DNA of 64,000 nucleotides from Anoplolepis gracilipes. Lineage: Eukaryota > Arthropoda > Insecta > Hymenoptera > Formicidae. Below the pieces are notes generated by a model, which saw nothing but the letters and a program-made list of their open reading frames with translations, searched no databases and was not told the DNA's origin. Location: the NCBI RefSeq assembly GCF_047496725.1, contig NC_132981.1, positions 1,012,001-1,076,000 on the forward strand, given 5' to 3'. Below, piece after piece: positions 26,001 to 39,995 of this stretch. A program made the position numbers and the translations under genes. How positions within the stretch are numbered: the first letter of the stretch is position 1; every line of letters begins with the position of its first letter.

Positions 26001-28019
26001 GCCATCATAAATTCTTTTTAGACACTCGAAGAAAAAAAAATCTATTTGATCGCAGCATGATTTGAGCGATTAAATCTATTATTCCATTGTTCGTTATTAG
26101 AGTCGATTATTTATTTTATCTTTTCAATCGTGCTAATGAATTGTTGCTGAAATTAAATTAAGATTAAAAGATTAAGGTAAAGCATCGTATAGAATTTTAT
26201 TCTTAAAAAAATCAAATCTCTAAAGAGAACCGGTGATCTTATTGCCTTCTTAAATCGTGTATAGAGAAAGTCGTTTCCTTTCAGTATTGGTGTGTTATTG
26301 TTAAGTGGATCGATCCTTTGTGCTGGCGCCGGTGAAACACGATATCACGATGCGGCATCAACAATTTTGCAACGGCAACTTTGTGCAAATATATTTAACA
26401 CAGACAGTGTTACAGACTTTCCGTATCAAAAATGTTATACGTTTTCAAGAATAATATTTTTTGCAAAAAAAAGAAAAAAATTTTGTTGAAAAAAACCAGC
26501 ATTAAAAATACATTCGAATTCATTTGTTCGATTCGTTCCTGGCGATCGATATACGACGTGTCCAGCCGGCTGATATCGACTGGAGCAAGAACGGGGAACG
26601 GGGGCGATTAAAGCCTGTTCGCCAAGTGAGAGAATCAAGCGGAACGACATCCACACCGTGGCCACCTGCTGCTCGACCAGATTCCCCGTCTCCGTTTCCG
26701 TCCTCCTCGCTCCGTCTTTCTGACTCTCTCTTTTTCTATCTCTCTGACTCTCTCACACTGCTAAAAAGTGGAGTCGGGCCTGCGTTCTCGTAAATTGGGT
26801 CCCACAGAAAACCTGACCCGAATCAGTGCCCAGACTCACTGCCGGAAGCCACTATTTCTTTCTCCTTCGCCAGAAGTGATTACTAGCAATTGCAACGTAA
26901 CTTTGAAATTCGTGTCACGTTTTCTTCTCTGTATCCGTTCATCTCTATCAATTTAATGTAATATTATATGATTTAAGGGGATACCGAAGAGCACATTTGT
27001 TTTTAAAGGAATACCTTTTTTCTAGGCTTCTAAGCTCATTTCTAAAAGTTCACAAATATTCTTTCATGCAATTCTGAGAAGGGGAAAATCTATTTTATTT
27101 TATGTATATAAATTGCAACTTTTATATTAAGTAAATATATTGTTTTGTTAGGTTAGAACTCGATCAGTCTTCGGTATCCCCTTAAATCATTGATATATTA
27201 TATTATAGTATAATATGACTTAATATTATTATATATTTAATTGTAAATATAATTTATATAAGCATTATAGTTATAATTTAATCATTATATTTAATGTTAT
27301 AGTATGATATGACTTACTTATTATAATCATTAAATAATTGTTCATTCAATAATGGTATAAGTATTATATGTAACTTCTATTTTGTTAATATATTATATTA
27401 TAGTTTTGTCTTGTTCTTGCTCAATATTCCAATACTTTCGAATCAAGTATATATCGAGACTTTCATAATATAATACATAATTATAAGCCTGAAATTGCAA
27501 AGAATACGTCTAAATATTATGTATTTATTATCTTAATTATTAGGTCAATTAATACGCAGCTTTGTTCTAAAATGTAAAGAATATATATAGATCTTTTATA
27601 TATTTCATTATCTCATTTCTTTTTGAATTGGGGATACGCCTTTATATTATGAAACTCCCGATACATATGTCTTTGATATTTGGTAGTATTCGAAAAAATG
27701 ACAAGACTGTCAAGATACATGTTGAAAAAACCAGACACCTTCGATAGATCTCGTACAGTGATAACTGAAAACAGTAGGGGACGCGAACCGAAGAACAGCA
27801 GTTTCGGTTTCGACGAGTCACGTGTATTAATCATTATTTGGTGCGTCCAGAAGAGTGAGAGAAAGTTACTCCATCCAGATACTCGCCTACAGTACTGTCG
27901 TATTTAAAATCGATGCCTTTGATATACCGGGAGGCTACGAAATTTTATACCCGATCACGACATTGTAATATTTCTCGCAAATAAATTATAAGTGAAGACT
28001 ATAATACTATAATAACAAG

Positions 28020-28082
<63 letters not shown>

Positions 28083-31000
28083 TATTTAATATTGTATAAT
28101 ATATAATATTATACATAAGTATTATGTGACTTCTGTTATTAATATATATTATATTATATTATAGTTTATATATATTTTAATATTATATTATATTATAGTT
28201 TATATATATTTTAATATTATATTATATTATAGTTTTTTTACTACTATACTTTTTTACTCACTATACAGTTAAAGTTTTATATATATATATATATATAATT
28301 ATTATTATTATTATTATAAGCAATTCTCCTATTTATATGAATTTCTATCTTAAACATCAGTCCAAAATATTTATATTACATTGATGGCGATAAACAGTGG
28401 ACAGAAGGAAATATTATGATCAATGTTAACAATCAAATGTATACAAAAAGCAAACTACGTCATAATGACTATCAATTATTATAAATTTTAATTGGTATTT
28501 ATTTTAATTACACGAAAGTGTTGGTAATACTTAAAAAAAATATAAAGAAATTAATGATATCTTAAATCTATCATTTCAACAGACTAATACGTATCAGATT
28601 TTGCAATATTTTCTTTAAATCATACGTATAAATCGTATGTATAAATTATTATAGAAACAAATTTGCTGTTTGAAATATTTTTGTAAAAAAACAGATTTCC
28701 ATATTTTTTGCCATATTATATTTTAATAAAATCATTATCAGCGTTTAGTTTGTAGAATTATTTAACTTGATGCCAGACATCAATTAAATTAGAACATATT
28801 TACCAGCTTCTACGAAATAACGAAGTTAACCGGTGACGTCATCTCTGATAAAGCATATTAGATAACTCGAGGAATCTTGTGGATCTCACGCTTCATGATA
28901 GATTAAATAATAGAAAGACTCGCGCTTATCACTCAAACGCATTCTTCAAACGATTTCAAAATATGGCGCAACGTGACTTTGTTCTGGTAATTATTATATT
29001 TCACAACGCGAGGAAATTTTTTTACTTTATTTACGCGTAAGACTGTTATTAATCTTTTTTTAACATTTGTATGTGCAAATCTACTTCGAGTAACACGAGC
29101 AGTATCCACAGATTCTCGATCTCGCCTGCTACCTCTGCATATGTATGCGTATAACATGGCCTTCGAAAGCTCTTCGAGTTATACGTACATATCGCAAGTA
29201 TTAATTTAGATAAGAGTGTTGTGTTATACACGGACCTGTCTTAACTCAAATGCAATTCCTAGATAAATATATTTCGTAACTAATACAAGATACAAAAAGA
29301 CCTGTCGCTCTCAGATTGAAAGAAGTCGCTATCGTAATAATTGCGTTTGATTTGAAAGGAAAGAGAGGAAGAAATATCTTTATTATATTTTTCAAATTTT
29401 CTTTATCATATTTTTATACTTTAGGGTTAATACACATGTATATACAATGTACAGGTAAAAGTGTAGAAACCCTGAAAAATCTCGAAAAATATAAGTTTTA
29501 CAGAAAAATATTTCACACAAAAGTTGTATGGTTTTGAGGGACATAAAATGTTATTGATTTGACTTTAAATAGTCGCTTAAAGGTTACGTGAAGGTCATCT
29601 TCAATTATTTAAATGAAACACCCTTTTAATTGTAAAGTATATTCTTGTAGCTTACCTCGAGAACTTTCTAAAACACTATAAAACTTCTATTTGTTAAGTT
29701 GTTCTCATTCTCACGTTTTAATATAAAATATGAAATAAATGAAAAAAATGAATAGATCTTACCTTAGATTCTTTTTCTGTAAAACTTATATTTTTCGAAA
29801 TTTTTGAGGATTTCATACTTTTTCCCTTATCCTGTATATATTCCAACGTTTAATTTTTTTAATTTTTTATTTAAATAATAATTATATGTTTTATCTTATT
29901 ATACAGTTTTAGAATATTCTTCTGTAAGTAAGCGAAGTATTTGTCCAATTATAATTAAACATAGATCTTTAATAGGATTTTTAATTAGTTCATTACAGAT
30001 AATTAATTTAATCGATGCGTTAATACGTGTTAATTGAAGTTGCAATTTAATATTATATATATATATATATAATATATTTCAAAGTCAGAGAGAAAAAGTT
30101 TCTAAACAAAACTTCGTACATGTATATAAAATTATCTTCCTTTTATAAGTAATCACATAGACCTATTAAAATCATAAAGATTAATTTATATAGATTAATA
30201 AATAAAAATTTGTATAGATAAAAATTTTTTGGATTAATAATCATTCACATTTCGTGTATTTTCTGTGTTGGCAGCTTGTAAAATTTTTCCTTATCTCTTT
30301 TTTTGTCTATTCAGTCATGTTTTTTTGGAGCAATGGATTTTATTCAAGTGTCAGGTCATCTATGAATGAAATGATACCGAAGCTTTCGCTGTGCGGCGTA
30401 ACCGCAGCGTATATTTCCCGTTTGCGAGCAGGTTGAACACGTTTAATGATTTACATAAGGGTGCGGTTGGTAAACCAGACAATTTCGGATTTTATGACAA
30501 GATCATAGATTTGTTTTTCGAAAGCGGCAATGCTTATCAGTTGTTAAATCCTGCCTTGATAATATCGTCTTGATAAACAAACGCGACGTCGACTCTGAGT
30601 CACTTCTACGAAGAGACAGAGTGAGTACATATAAATAATATTTTTATTTCAATTTATAAATATGACCAAGCGTACAATATGGGACCGTCATTACTCTTGT
30701 CGCAGAAATTGAGAAATGTCATTATGCAGCCAAATCTGATCGTGCCCCACTTTCCCCTCGACGATTCATACGATTCCCACGTCAAATACATTTAAGGGCC
30801 CACTATTTTACAGGGTAAAAAATCGATTTTTTTAAATATTTTCCGAAAGTTTGAGTGACGTCTAAAGAATATATCTTTCAAATTTCGTTTAAAAAATTGA
30901 TAACAAAAATTGACAGAATAATAAGACTTTGAATAAAATAACGCGTAAGTATTAAAATAAATCTTCAAAACTTTAAACGTGTTTTTCTTAAAACACTGTT

Positions 31001-32763
31001 TTTAAAGTGATGTGACGTATATTTTAAAACCTAATGGAGCAAATAACTTCAATTTTATTTTTAATGAAAGAAAACTTTTTTTCAAGAATATAAAATCTCG
31101 TAAAATCTACATATACAGAATTTAAAAAATTAATATAATTAATATTTTTCTGATCTTCAAGAAATAAATTTTAGTCTATTAGATATTTCAAAATTGAAAT
31201 ATTTAATTTTAAAGTAACACTATATTGTTATTTTTTTTATTGTTTTCTAAATTAATTATGTTCAATCTCATAAATATCCCGGAGAATAAAACTAGACTGA
31301 ATTTATTCCTTTAACATAATTATACGAAGCAATAAGTTATTGAATTAAGCACGAATTATTGAACATGCTAAGTGCAGAAACTCGTAGTAAACAAAAAAAA
31401 AGTTAAATCCAAAATTTAAAAATACTGACATACTGTTTAAACATCACACATATGTTAAAAAAATCTTAATATTAAAAAAAAATCCTAAAATTATTAATTT
31501 TTCATACTGCTAGAATAAACTAAGTCTAAATAAAAAAGAGAACAAGATATTTTATGAATAATTTGTATAATAATTGTATAATAATAATAATAATAATAAT
31601 AATAATTTGTCTCTATTAATATCAATAAAAAGAGAGAAATTGCTTTTGTGAATATATTAATTATTAAAATCTTTGGGGTGAACGTGTCAGATCAATTAAA
31701 CGTCACTCTATTTTAGAATGAATTATGCCGATTCCGATGTAATTCTTTGGCAATTAATAAGTTATATGTTACGAGTCAGAAATTGTTATGCAAATAAATC
31801 ACACATACCAATCAATTGTGCATGCTTAAAAAAGTTTTAGATATTTCGAAAAAGATCAAAGGAATGACCGACACGAAGACAAGTCAAAAAGAGAATTTAA
31901 ATTGTTAAAGAGTTGATACTCTTTTTGTGTATCGGCTATTGTTGGCCAAGTATATTTTTGGAGTTAAGAAAGAAAAGTCAATCGAATACTTTGCATACTT
32001 GCTGAAAAAAAAACTCAGAAAAATCGTATAGTTCTTTCTGACGAAAATTTTATCTCCATTTTTCATACATAATTTACTATTTACATATTTATTGCACTTA
32101 AATAGCTTAATTTGCAAAAATATTCACGTTATGTAATACGATGTGTATTATTGCATAAAAAGAGAAAAAAATATTTTTCTCTCATCAATTCTTACTCAGA
32201 GCTAAAAAAAAATAAAGTTTTTGACGTAACGACAAAATGAGTCATATAGCTAACGTCGCGTGAGATCACCGCGTGTGTACTTCCTTCAATGCCTATTTCG
32301 CAATTTTATATATATGTATAGGATGCATTCACGGATCGCGCCAGAATCCCTTTTCTAAGAAAAAGGAAAAAGAGAAAAAAATAAGTGGCATCAGCCATAA
32401 AGAAGTAATTTGGATATCTTTGTACGACCGGATATTTTTTTCACGTTTCGTGCTGGCGCCTGGAATGACAGGTTGCGAAACACCCTCCATCCTTTCCGTT
32501 CTTTATTTGCATCCTGCCAATACCGGCTCGCGTAAACAGGTGTACTACTTGCGCATTTCGCACACAGAGATGCGTTTACACGATGAATGCAGAATTATAA
32601 GTGCGAGTCATGTTGAGTTCGTTAGAGCGAATTCAGGTCTCTTTTTTCGTGAAGCCGCGTCGTTTCTTTTCACGAGACCCACCTCTCGAAAGAGCTACTT
32701 CAACTGACCCACTTATTGACGCGATAGTATATTAAAATAAAGAATATATCTCTCTAAAAACAG

Positions 32764-32815
<52 letters not shown>

Positions 32816-35063
32816 TTTTTTTCTTTTCATAAATAAAGAGCAAGATATGTATTGTAATATAAATCACATGTGTGTATGTGTGTGTGTGTGGGAGGGAGAT
32901 GTAATGATAATTATATATAAAGTTCATGCATTGTGATATAATCAGATGTGTATTTATATATAATTATATATAAAATTTAAGGACATTCGATGATAGATAG
33001 ATGAACGCATTTTAAGTGCAGGTGACAGGGAAAGTTAGACATTGCATCCAGGGCAAGGTGCGTGTTACAGGTGTGCATATTTCGCAACGATGTATTACAG
33101 GTTGTCATGAAGTATTAGCGGATATAAGCCTCCTGTGGCTTTTCATGCTCAACAAATACATGTTTGAATTCAGCGTGAGAAAGATTTATTTACAGTTTCA
33201 TGAAAATATATTTATTTTATATATATGACTTATACAATAAATCTATGATTTCTACCTTTTGTTATATTTTTATATCAATTTTTATTATTTAGCTATAACG
33301 TGTTTAATTCTGGCATTATTAATATATTAATAGAATATTAATTTTTTTTCAAATATTAGTTATTTTACTATATATTTTAATAGATGTAGATAATTATATC
33401 ACAATTATTTAAACAGCAAAAACAATATAATAATTGACTTGTATAATAAATATTTTCTCGCGATATTCGTTAAATAATAAGAAAATGAAATGTTATATAA
33501 AATATCAAATGTTCATACGTATCTGAGATATATAATTGCGATACGGCTGATATTTTTGTTTATCTCTTCTTTTTGTCCTACCATTTAGGTTTTAGAAATT
33601 ATAAATATTATTTATTTATTACAAATATTATAATCGAAGGAAAATATCAAACATTTGTAAGAAATGGTATCAAAGGAATATTGATGATAAATTGAAAGCT
33701 CATTAAATCTGAAGAGGCTTTTCTTGATTGAATTATAGTTAATTCCATTTTCTTATGATAGTAACGGTGCCTTATCTACAACTTGACCATCGACACACGT
33801 AGCTTCGGATGATTCAATATAACTAAATATAACAAACTATCGAGATTAATGCGTTTTCTTTTTCTACAAATTGATTTTTTATGTTAATTACATACCAAAT
33901 TTGATAAAGCATAAGACATTATTAACATATGATACATGAATCATATATCAGTCGATACTTCCAATGGTTAATCATGTATGCGAATAATCTTTTTTCTCTC
34001 TTTGAGTTAAAGCACTGTTTCAATTAATTTCTTTCTATAATAATATATAATAATAATGGTTTATTTTACGCAACATTAATTTTTGAATCCTTTCCATATT
34101 TTTTTCAAGTCCATGGATTTTTAATGCAACAGATGAATTTACTTTCTTATTCTTAGGCTGCATATTTAATTTTGCACATCCTTTGATTCACAGATCCTGT
34201 CTTAAAATTCCTTTTTTTTTCGAAATCAAGCTAAGATCGATTTGGCTGATTCTCATCAATCGTGTTTGCAATAAACAAAATTCAACTCTCTTACGTCCAA
34301 AATATAATTGGTGATAGATAGACGACGTTTTCGAAATAATGCATTTCATGGTAACCAGTTATTCAGATCTGCACGCATGTACACTTGAACGGAAGTTCGT
34401 CGTTCCACTCCGTAGAGTCAACTACCCAGACAGTGTCTTTAGTAAAATAGTATACAGCAACACTCATCAGATTCCCACCTTTGATTCACACCACCTTTAT
34501 CTAACACCAACGAAACTCTGTGTCGTTCAGTTGAAGATTACTGTTATTCCTCTAGAAGACCAACGATGCTGAACTAACGCCGACAACTGATCATTTTAGA
34601 ATGTATGAGCCTCGACATTTCCGTATGCCGTTCTTATCGAAGCATATTGAAGAAAAATAAATATTTCTTGACGAATTTTAAACAAATAGAAAATTATCGA
34701 GTTAGCTTGATTAGTAAGTTAACGTAATTCATCAATCAATGTTACATCTATATGTTTATGTCGCTTTTTCATTAAAGCTCAGCATAATATTTTTCGTATT
34801 CTTTCCTAAAAAGAGCTTTAAAAATTTTTTTCTCTGTCAATTTATCATATGTCAAATCTTTTAATATTTTTCTATATAAAGAGGAGTCATTTATATACAT
34901 TACATATATACAATATCTTCTCTCATAATATCATTATCAAACGTGACGCGCTTGAAAAGGCTTCACATAAAATTTAATCGCGTCTCCGATAACAAGCGAC
35001 AGCACGCGATCTAAGCGCCAGGGAATAAACGCAATTGCATTCTCGTGTCCAGTAGATCATACA

Positions 35064-35098
<35 letters not shown>

Positions 35099-35099
35099 C

Positions 35100-35172
<73 letters not shown>

Positions 35173-38100
35173 TTTTTACAACTCGCATATTGCGAGATCT
35201 GATGAATTAATTTAAAAATCGCACATTCTTAGCAGCTCTTTATTTTATCCAGAATTGTTGCAAAATACGTGACCAAAAATACATACCATAAAAGATTTAA
35301 AATAAGAATTTGAATGAAAATGCGATTAGAATAGAAGGCTCATTGTGTAATCCTTTGTGGTTTTTAAATAAATCTAATCTGTGTTTGCGTGAGCTTAACG
35401 CAAATGATCTTTGCCAAAGTGACGTTAAAGAAACATAATTTGCAAGTAAGTAATCTTGCGAAGAAGAACAGACAAGGAACGAGCAATCTCAATCATAAAC
35501 TTACCGAGTACAGAGAGGCTGAGACCAGAGCCAGGGCGAGGCGGTCTGTTGGGGGGCGCCATATCGCTCCTCTCTTTCTCTCACTTTCAATCTTTTTCTC
35601 TCTTCTTTTCTGTCTCACACTCTTCTTCTCGTTACGTGTGAACGTCTCTTTCTTATTCCCTTTCACACGCAGATATGTATTTTAATCCAACGAGATAGAG
35701 AAATCCTACATTGCACACTCGACAGCACACTCGGATTCGCATCATACATATCCATATCGCGAGCGGAGTAGAATAGAGAGATAAATCGTGCATATACCAT
35801 GTAAATCTCGGAGCACCTGTGACAACCAATTACGGAACGCGATAGTCTTCTTTTTCTTTTTCTACGTATTCAATTGGTCTATCCAAAAGAGAGAGAGAGA
35901 GTCATTCGGTCTTGCCGAGACTCTTGACACATCATGATCATTTTTTTCTATCTCTCTTTTTTTTTACATTATTAGTGACACAGTCAAACACGCACAGGCG
36001 CGCGACGGAGGTTCGCGACGCACTGACTGACTGACTTGCGACTAAGCCACTATCGAGCAAGCGTGGTTGCCTGATTGGCCGGCAGGTCGGCCGACTGGTT
36101 GACTGGTGGCTTGGCTAGCTGGTGGCCGCTCCGACAACTTTGCCTCACGGTCGTTCTTTCACGACGCTCTCTCTTCTCCATCTTTCCTTTTTCTCTCTTT
36201 CTTCCTCGACCTCTCTCCCTTGCCGCGTCCTCTTCGTCCTCTTCCACGTTAAAGTGGCGCATGCGCATCTGCAAGTTGTTCGGGATTGCCGCGAGTCTTC
36301 TGTTCTCGCGCCTTGTGTATTCAAGTCTATCTAGAATTTGCAATTTTTTTTCTAGACGTTCCGTTTTGTCAATTAATATTGTTCAATTTCTTAAATGCAT
36401 ATAGCATTTTGTTATAACAAAAGATTTTCGAAAAGTAACAAAGTGTTGAAAGATTAGAGAGTTCAACTAGAAAATGCCTAACAAATCATTCGTGAGAATC
36501 ACTATTGTTCTCTTCATAATGAAGAATACATGAAACAAATTAAAAGAATAGTTGTGAAAGAATGATATCATTAAATAGATAATTATGAATGAATTTTTAC
36601 ACGCAAACAGATACATCCAATGATAGAAAATATAGCTCGATCAGCCATCCACCATTAACAGATGTATCTATTTCGCGTTTAGCGTTTGTCGATTCGCGAA
36701 TCATTACTTTCTACTTTCACATCCCAACTTAATACCTGTCTGATCTTCATGTGCGCACTAACGCGCGTTTTTTCTTCCATTGCATCGGAAGGTCATCAAG
36801 GAGTCCATAGGAATCCTGGGATGAACGGCGCCGATGAGGAAGAGAAAGGGTACATCAAGAAAGCCAGTGTGCATTTACTATATATCTAACCTTGGTCTAG
36901 CAGGCGATAACTTCCCACGCGGTTTCATGTTACTTTTAGAACGATGGTCTTCTTTCGCGAATTGCTATTTTTTCCAAACGTCTTCAATTATTATAATTTC
37001 TAATAGAAAGCTTTGTGCGAATTAAAAGCTTAAAGTATCAATAGACACTTTGTGTTAATTTGCCTTAAATCATTCACCTTCTTATTCATTTACCAATCAT
37101 GTTATTACATACTGATTTGCAAAACTGCGAGTAATTTCCATCTAGTTTACGAGACAGCTTCTAATTTACGCATAAGTCGGATTTTTTTATGCTTACAGCA
37201 ATTAATGGACAAAAGCAAATCCAACATATAGTAAAAATCTCATCCTAAAAACGAAATAGAAAATTTGAATAATAGTGAGAGAGAGAGAACGAGGGGGAAG
37301 AAGAGAAAAAAAGAGAGGGAGAGAGAGAGACATGAAGTCATTTTTTTCAGTCGTTCGCAAAATGCGAAGTTTTATAAAAAATTTGATTATAAGGAAGGGT
37401 GCAGCTATGAATTAGCGAATTGGTGCAGTTAGTCTACGGTTCGTCGACGTGCAAATGTATAGAGGTTGTACGTCGTTGCACCTTTCTACGTGGGCTAGTG
37501 CAGCGGATGCTGGTGGGCGGACCGGGATCGGGTCCACGATGGTGCGACTCAAGTAGGCAGGGCATACATTGAAACGAGCATCAGTAATTAAACGAGCACC
37601 TCGCTCGACGGACTCGCCATTAAAAATAACGACGACGACGCGGCATCAAGCTTTGCCGGTTTTCCTTCTGCTTCAAGTGTAGAGTCATCATTGCGATAAT
37701 ATTCCAATATAAATAAGTACATGCTAATCGACTTATTTAGTAACGCTAAATGTAAATTTAAAAATACTTGATGACAAGACTGCATATTTGCAGAACAAAA
37801 AACGCAAGAACAGATTGATTAATTTATTCCTCGATAACATGGATTGGATTTTATTCTAATATTTATTTTGTTATAATTTTCTTTTTCTTTGAATCCCAAG
37901 GTAAAAAGTTTGAAATAAAAACTTTAGCCGGAATTATTACAACAAACGTAGTAAAGTTGTAAACAAGGAGCAAAAGAACTCATATCCCAGCCAGTTTCAA
38001 GACGGACCTTATACGGGCCCTGACATAGGATTGAGCCCTAAGTAAAAAAGAACCGTTGCATATGGCAGACACTATGGTATAACACGCATTCGATAAATCT

Positions 38101-38876
38101 TACTGGCGATCATCGAATTAAAGTACATTTGATATTCAATTTAATCCTTGGCTAGCGAATTTCAATTTCGTTGCTATTTTCGTAAATTCTCTAAATAAAT
38201 ATGAGTAAAAATACAACAGATATCTAAAATTTGTGAACTTTATGCAATAGAAAAAAACTATTCTATTTATGTTTTGTGGTGTTTTAAAATTATTTACTTA
38301 TGATATTTTATCTATATTTTCTTTTCTTTTTAATCATGATAAATTAGTTTTATAAAAAAAACTTGAATAAATATAATAAAAAAATAAAAACTCAACACTT
38401 GTATTCTTATTCAAAAATACAATACGTAAAAGTAAAATTTTACTATGAATACGAATGGATCTAGTATCCGCAATGTGGTTAGCGGTTGGGTGAAGCGACA
38501 ATAATACTAAAACTTAAATAAAATACACAATACTTAACTAAAATACACAATCATACTGCACTTTGTTGGATACAAGAATTATACTTACGTATTATAAACA
38601 TATATGACAAATTCTACAAAAAACGTCTAGATAATGTTTAGAAATTTAATTTTTGATTTTTTTATTTAAGCAAAAAATGTGTCGCAAAGCAGAGATAAGA
38701 TTATCAACCCGCATTCTTTCAATTTTTTCAATTCTTTGAATATATTTTTATTTATTTATGACAATAGAATATATAAACATTTAACACGCGTGCGTATTAA
38801 GACATTTTAAAAATATTATGTTTAAATATTAAGATTATTATATTCAATAGAAAAAACATAATTACACATTTTATTT

Positions 38877-38919
<43 letters not shown>

Positions 38920-39949
38920 TGTGTGTGTGTGTGTATTTTTGTATATACATATATCGTGTATAAATATTTTAATATAATTATGAGACTTTTAAAAGAGATA
39001 TATAATTTTCAAATATATTTCAAATATTTTAAGGATATTTAAAAATATAATATTAATAAACATATAATTAAAAATAAAAAGAATTGCAAAAATATTTAGT
39101 GTTGTTGAAAAATAATGAGGAAATCCAAAATTACCAATAGAACATGAATTAGATTTTGAAAATCTTTTTTTTTGGCTCAGAGAATTGATAAATCTTTCTC
39201 CACAATTACTTATAAAAACAACACGCGAGGGCTAATAAATTCATATAAAAATGATAAAAAGTTAAAAACTGACAGTTACGTCGTAACAATATTTATTTAA
39301 TATAAAAAGTTCTACGGTATGTCCGTGCAAGAGATATTAGCATCCGCATTTGGAATAATATAACAGAATATTAGTAAACTTTTGGAAATGACTTTACAAG
39401 TCTATAGTAAAAAAGATTTTTTAAATCTGTAAAAAATGAATCTTGTGCATCTGCGAGTGTGCAAGATCGAAACAAAAACTCACGTCAGATGTCATTTCTA
39501 AAAGTTCACAAATATTCCTTCATGCAATTCTTATAGTGGGAACCTATTTCATTTTATGTGTATAAATTGCAACTTTTGTATTAAGTAAATATATTATCAT
39601 GTTAAGTTAAATTTTGGTCGATAATATAATACAGCTTTAGGATCCCCTTAAACCAATAATAAAAAATTATTATTGATATATCCAGATATTGTGTATTAAA
39701 TAAATGCAACACACACAATACGTGAAATATTCCATAACGATATATATGATATAATATCCATATATTGTGTATATAGATTTTATATATATTACGTTTTTAA
39801 TAATTTTTTTAACCATTGTATCATTAGACTGCATCAATATAATCATAATATATATATATATATATATATAATGATTATATTGATGCAGTCTAATGATATA
39901 ATGGTTAAATAAATTATTATATATATAATTTAATATTAATATAATAAAT

Positions 39950-39995
<46 letters not shown>

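Noticed and set aside
32273..32707. 144-codon open frame on the plus strand in rols intron 2
   Set aside because: It opens on a non-ATG codon, includes a Lys/Glu simple stretch and shows no domain or splice context. It looks like chance.
36050..36404. Overlapping 97- and 109-codon frames on both strands
   Set aside because: They translate CT-rich and repeated TGGC motifs. The residues are low complexity and no splice-phase support exists.
37400..37640. GC-richer stretch with a CGTCGACGTGCA / TGTACGTCGTTGCAC inverted pair
   Set aside because: The stem is short and imperfect and no element ends or RNA family could be identified.
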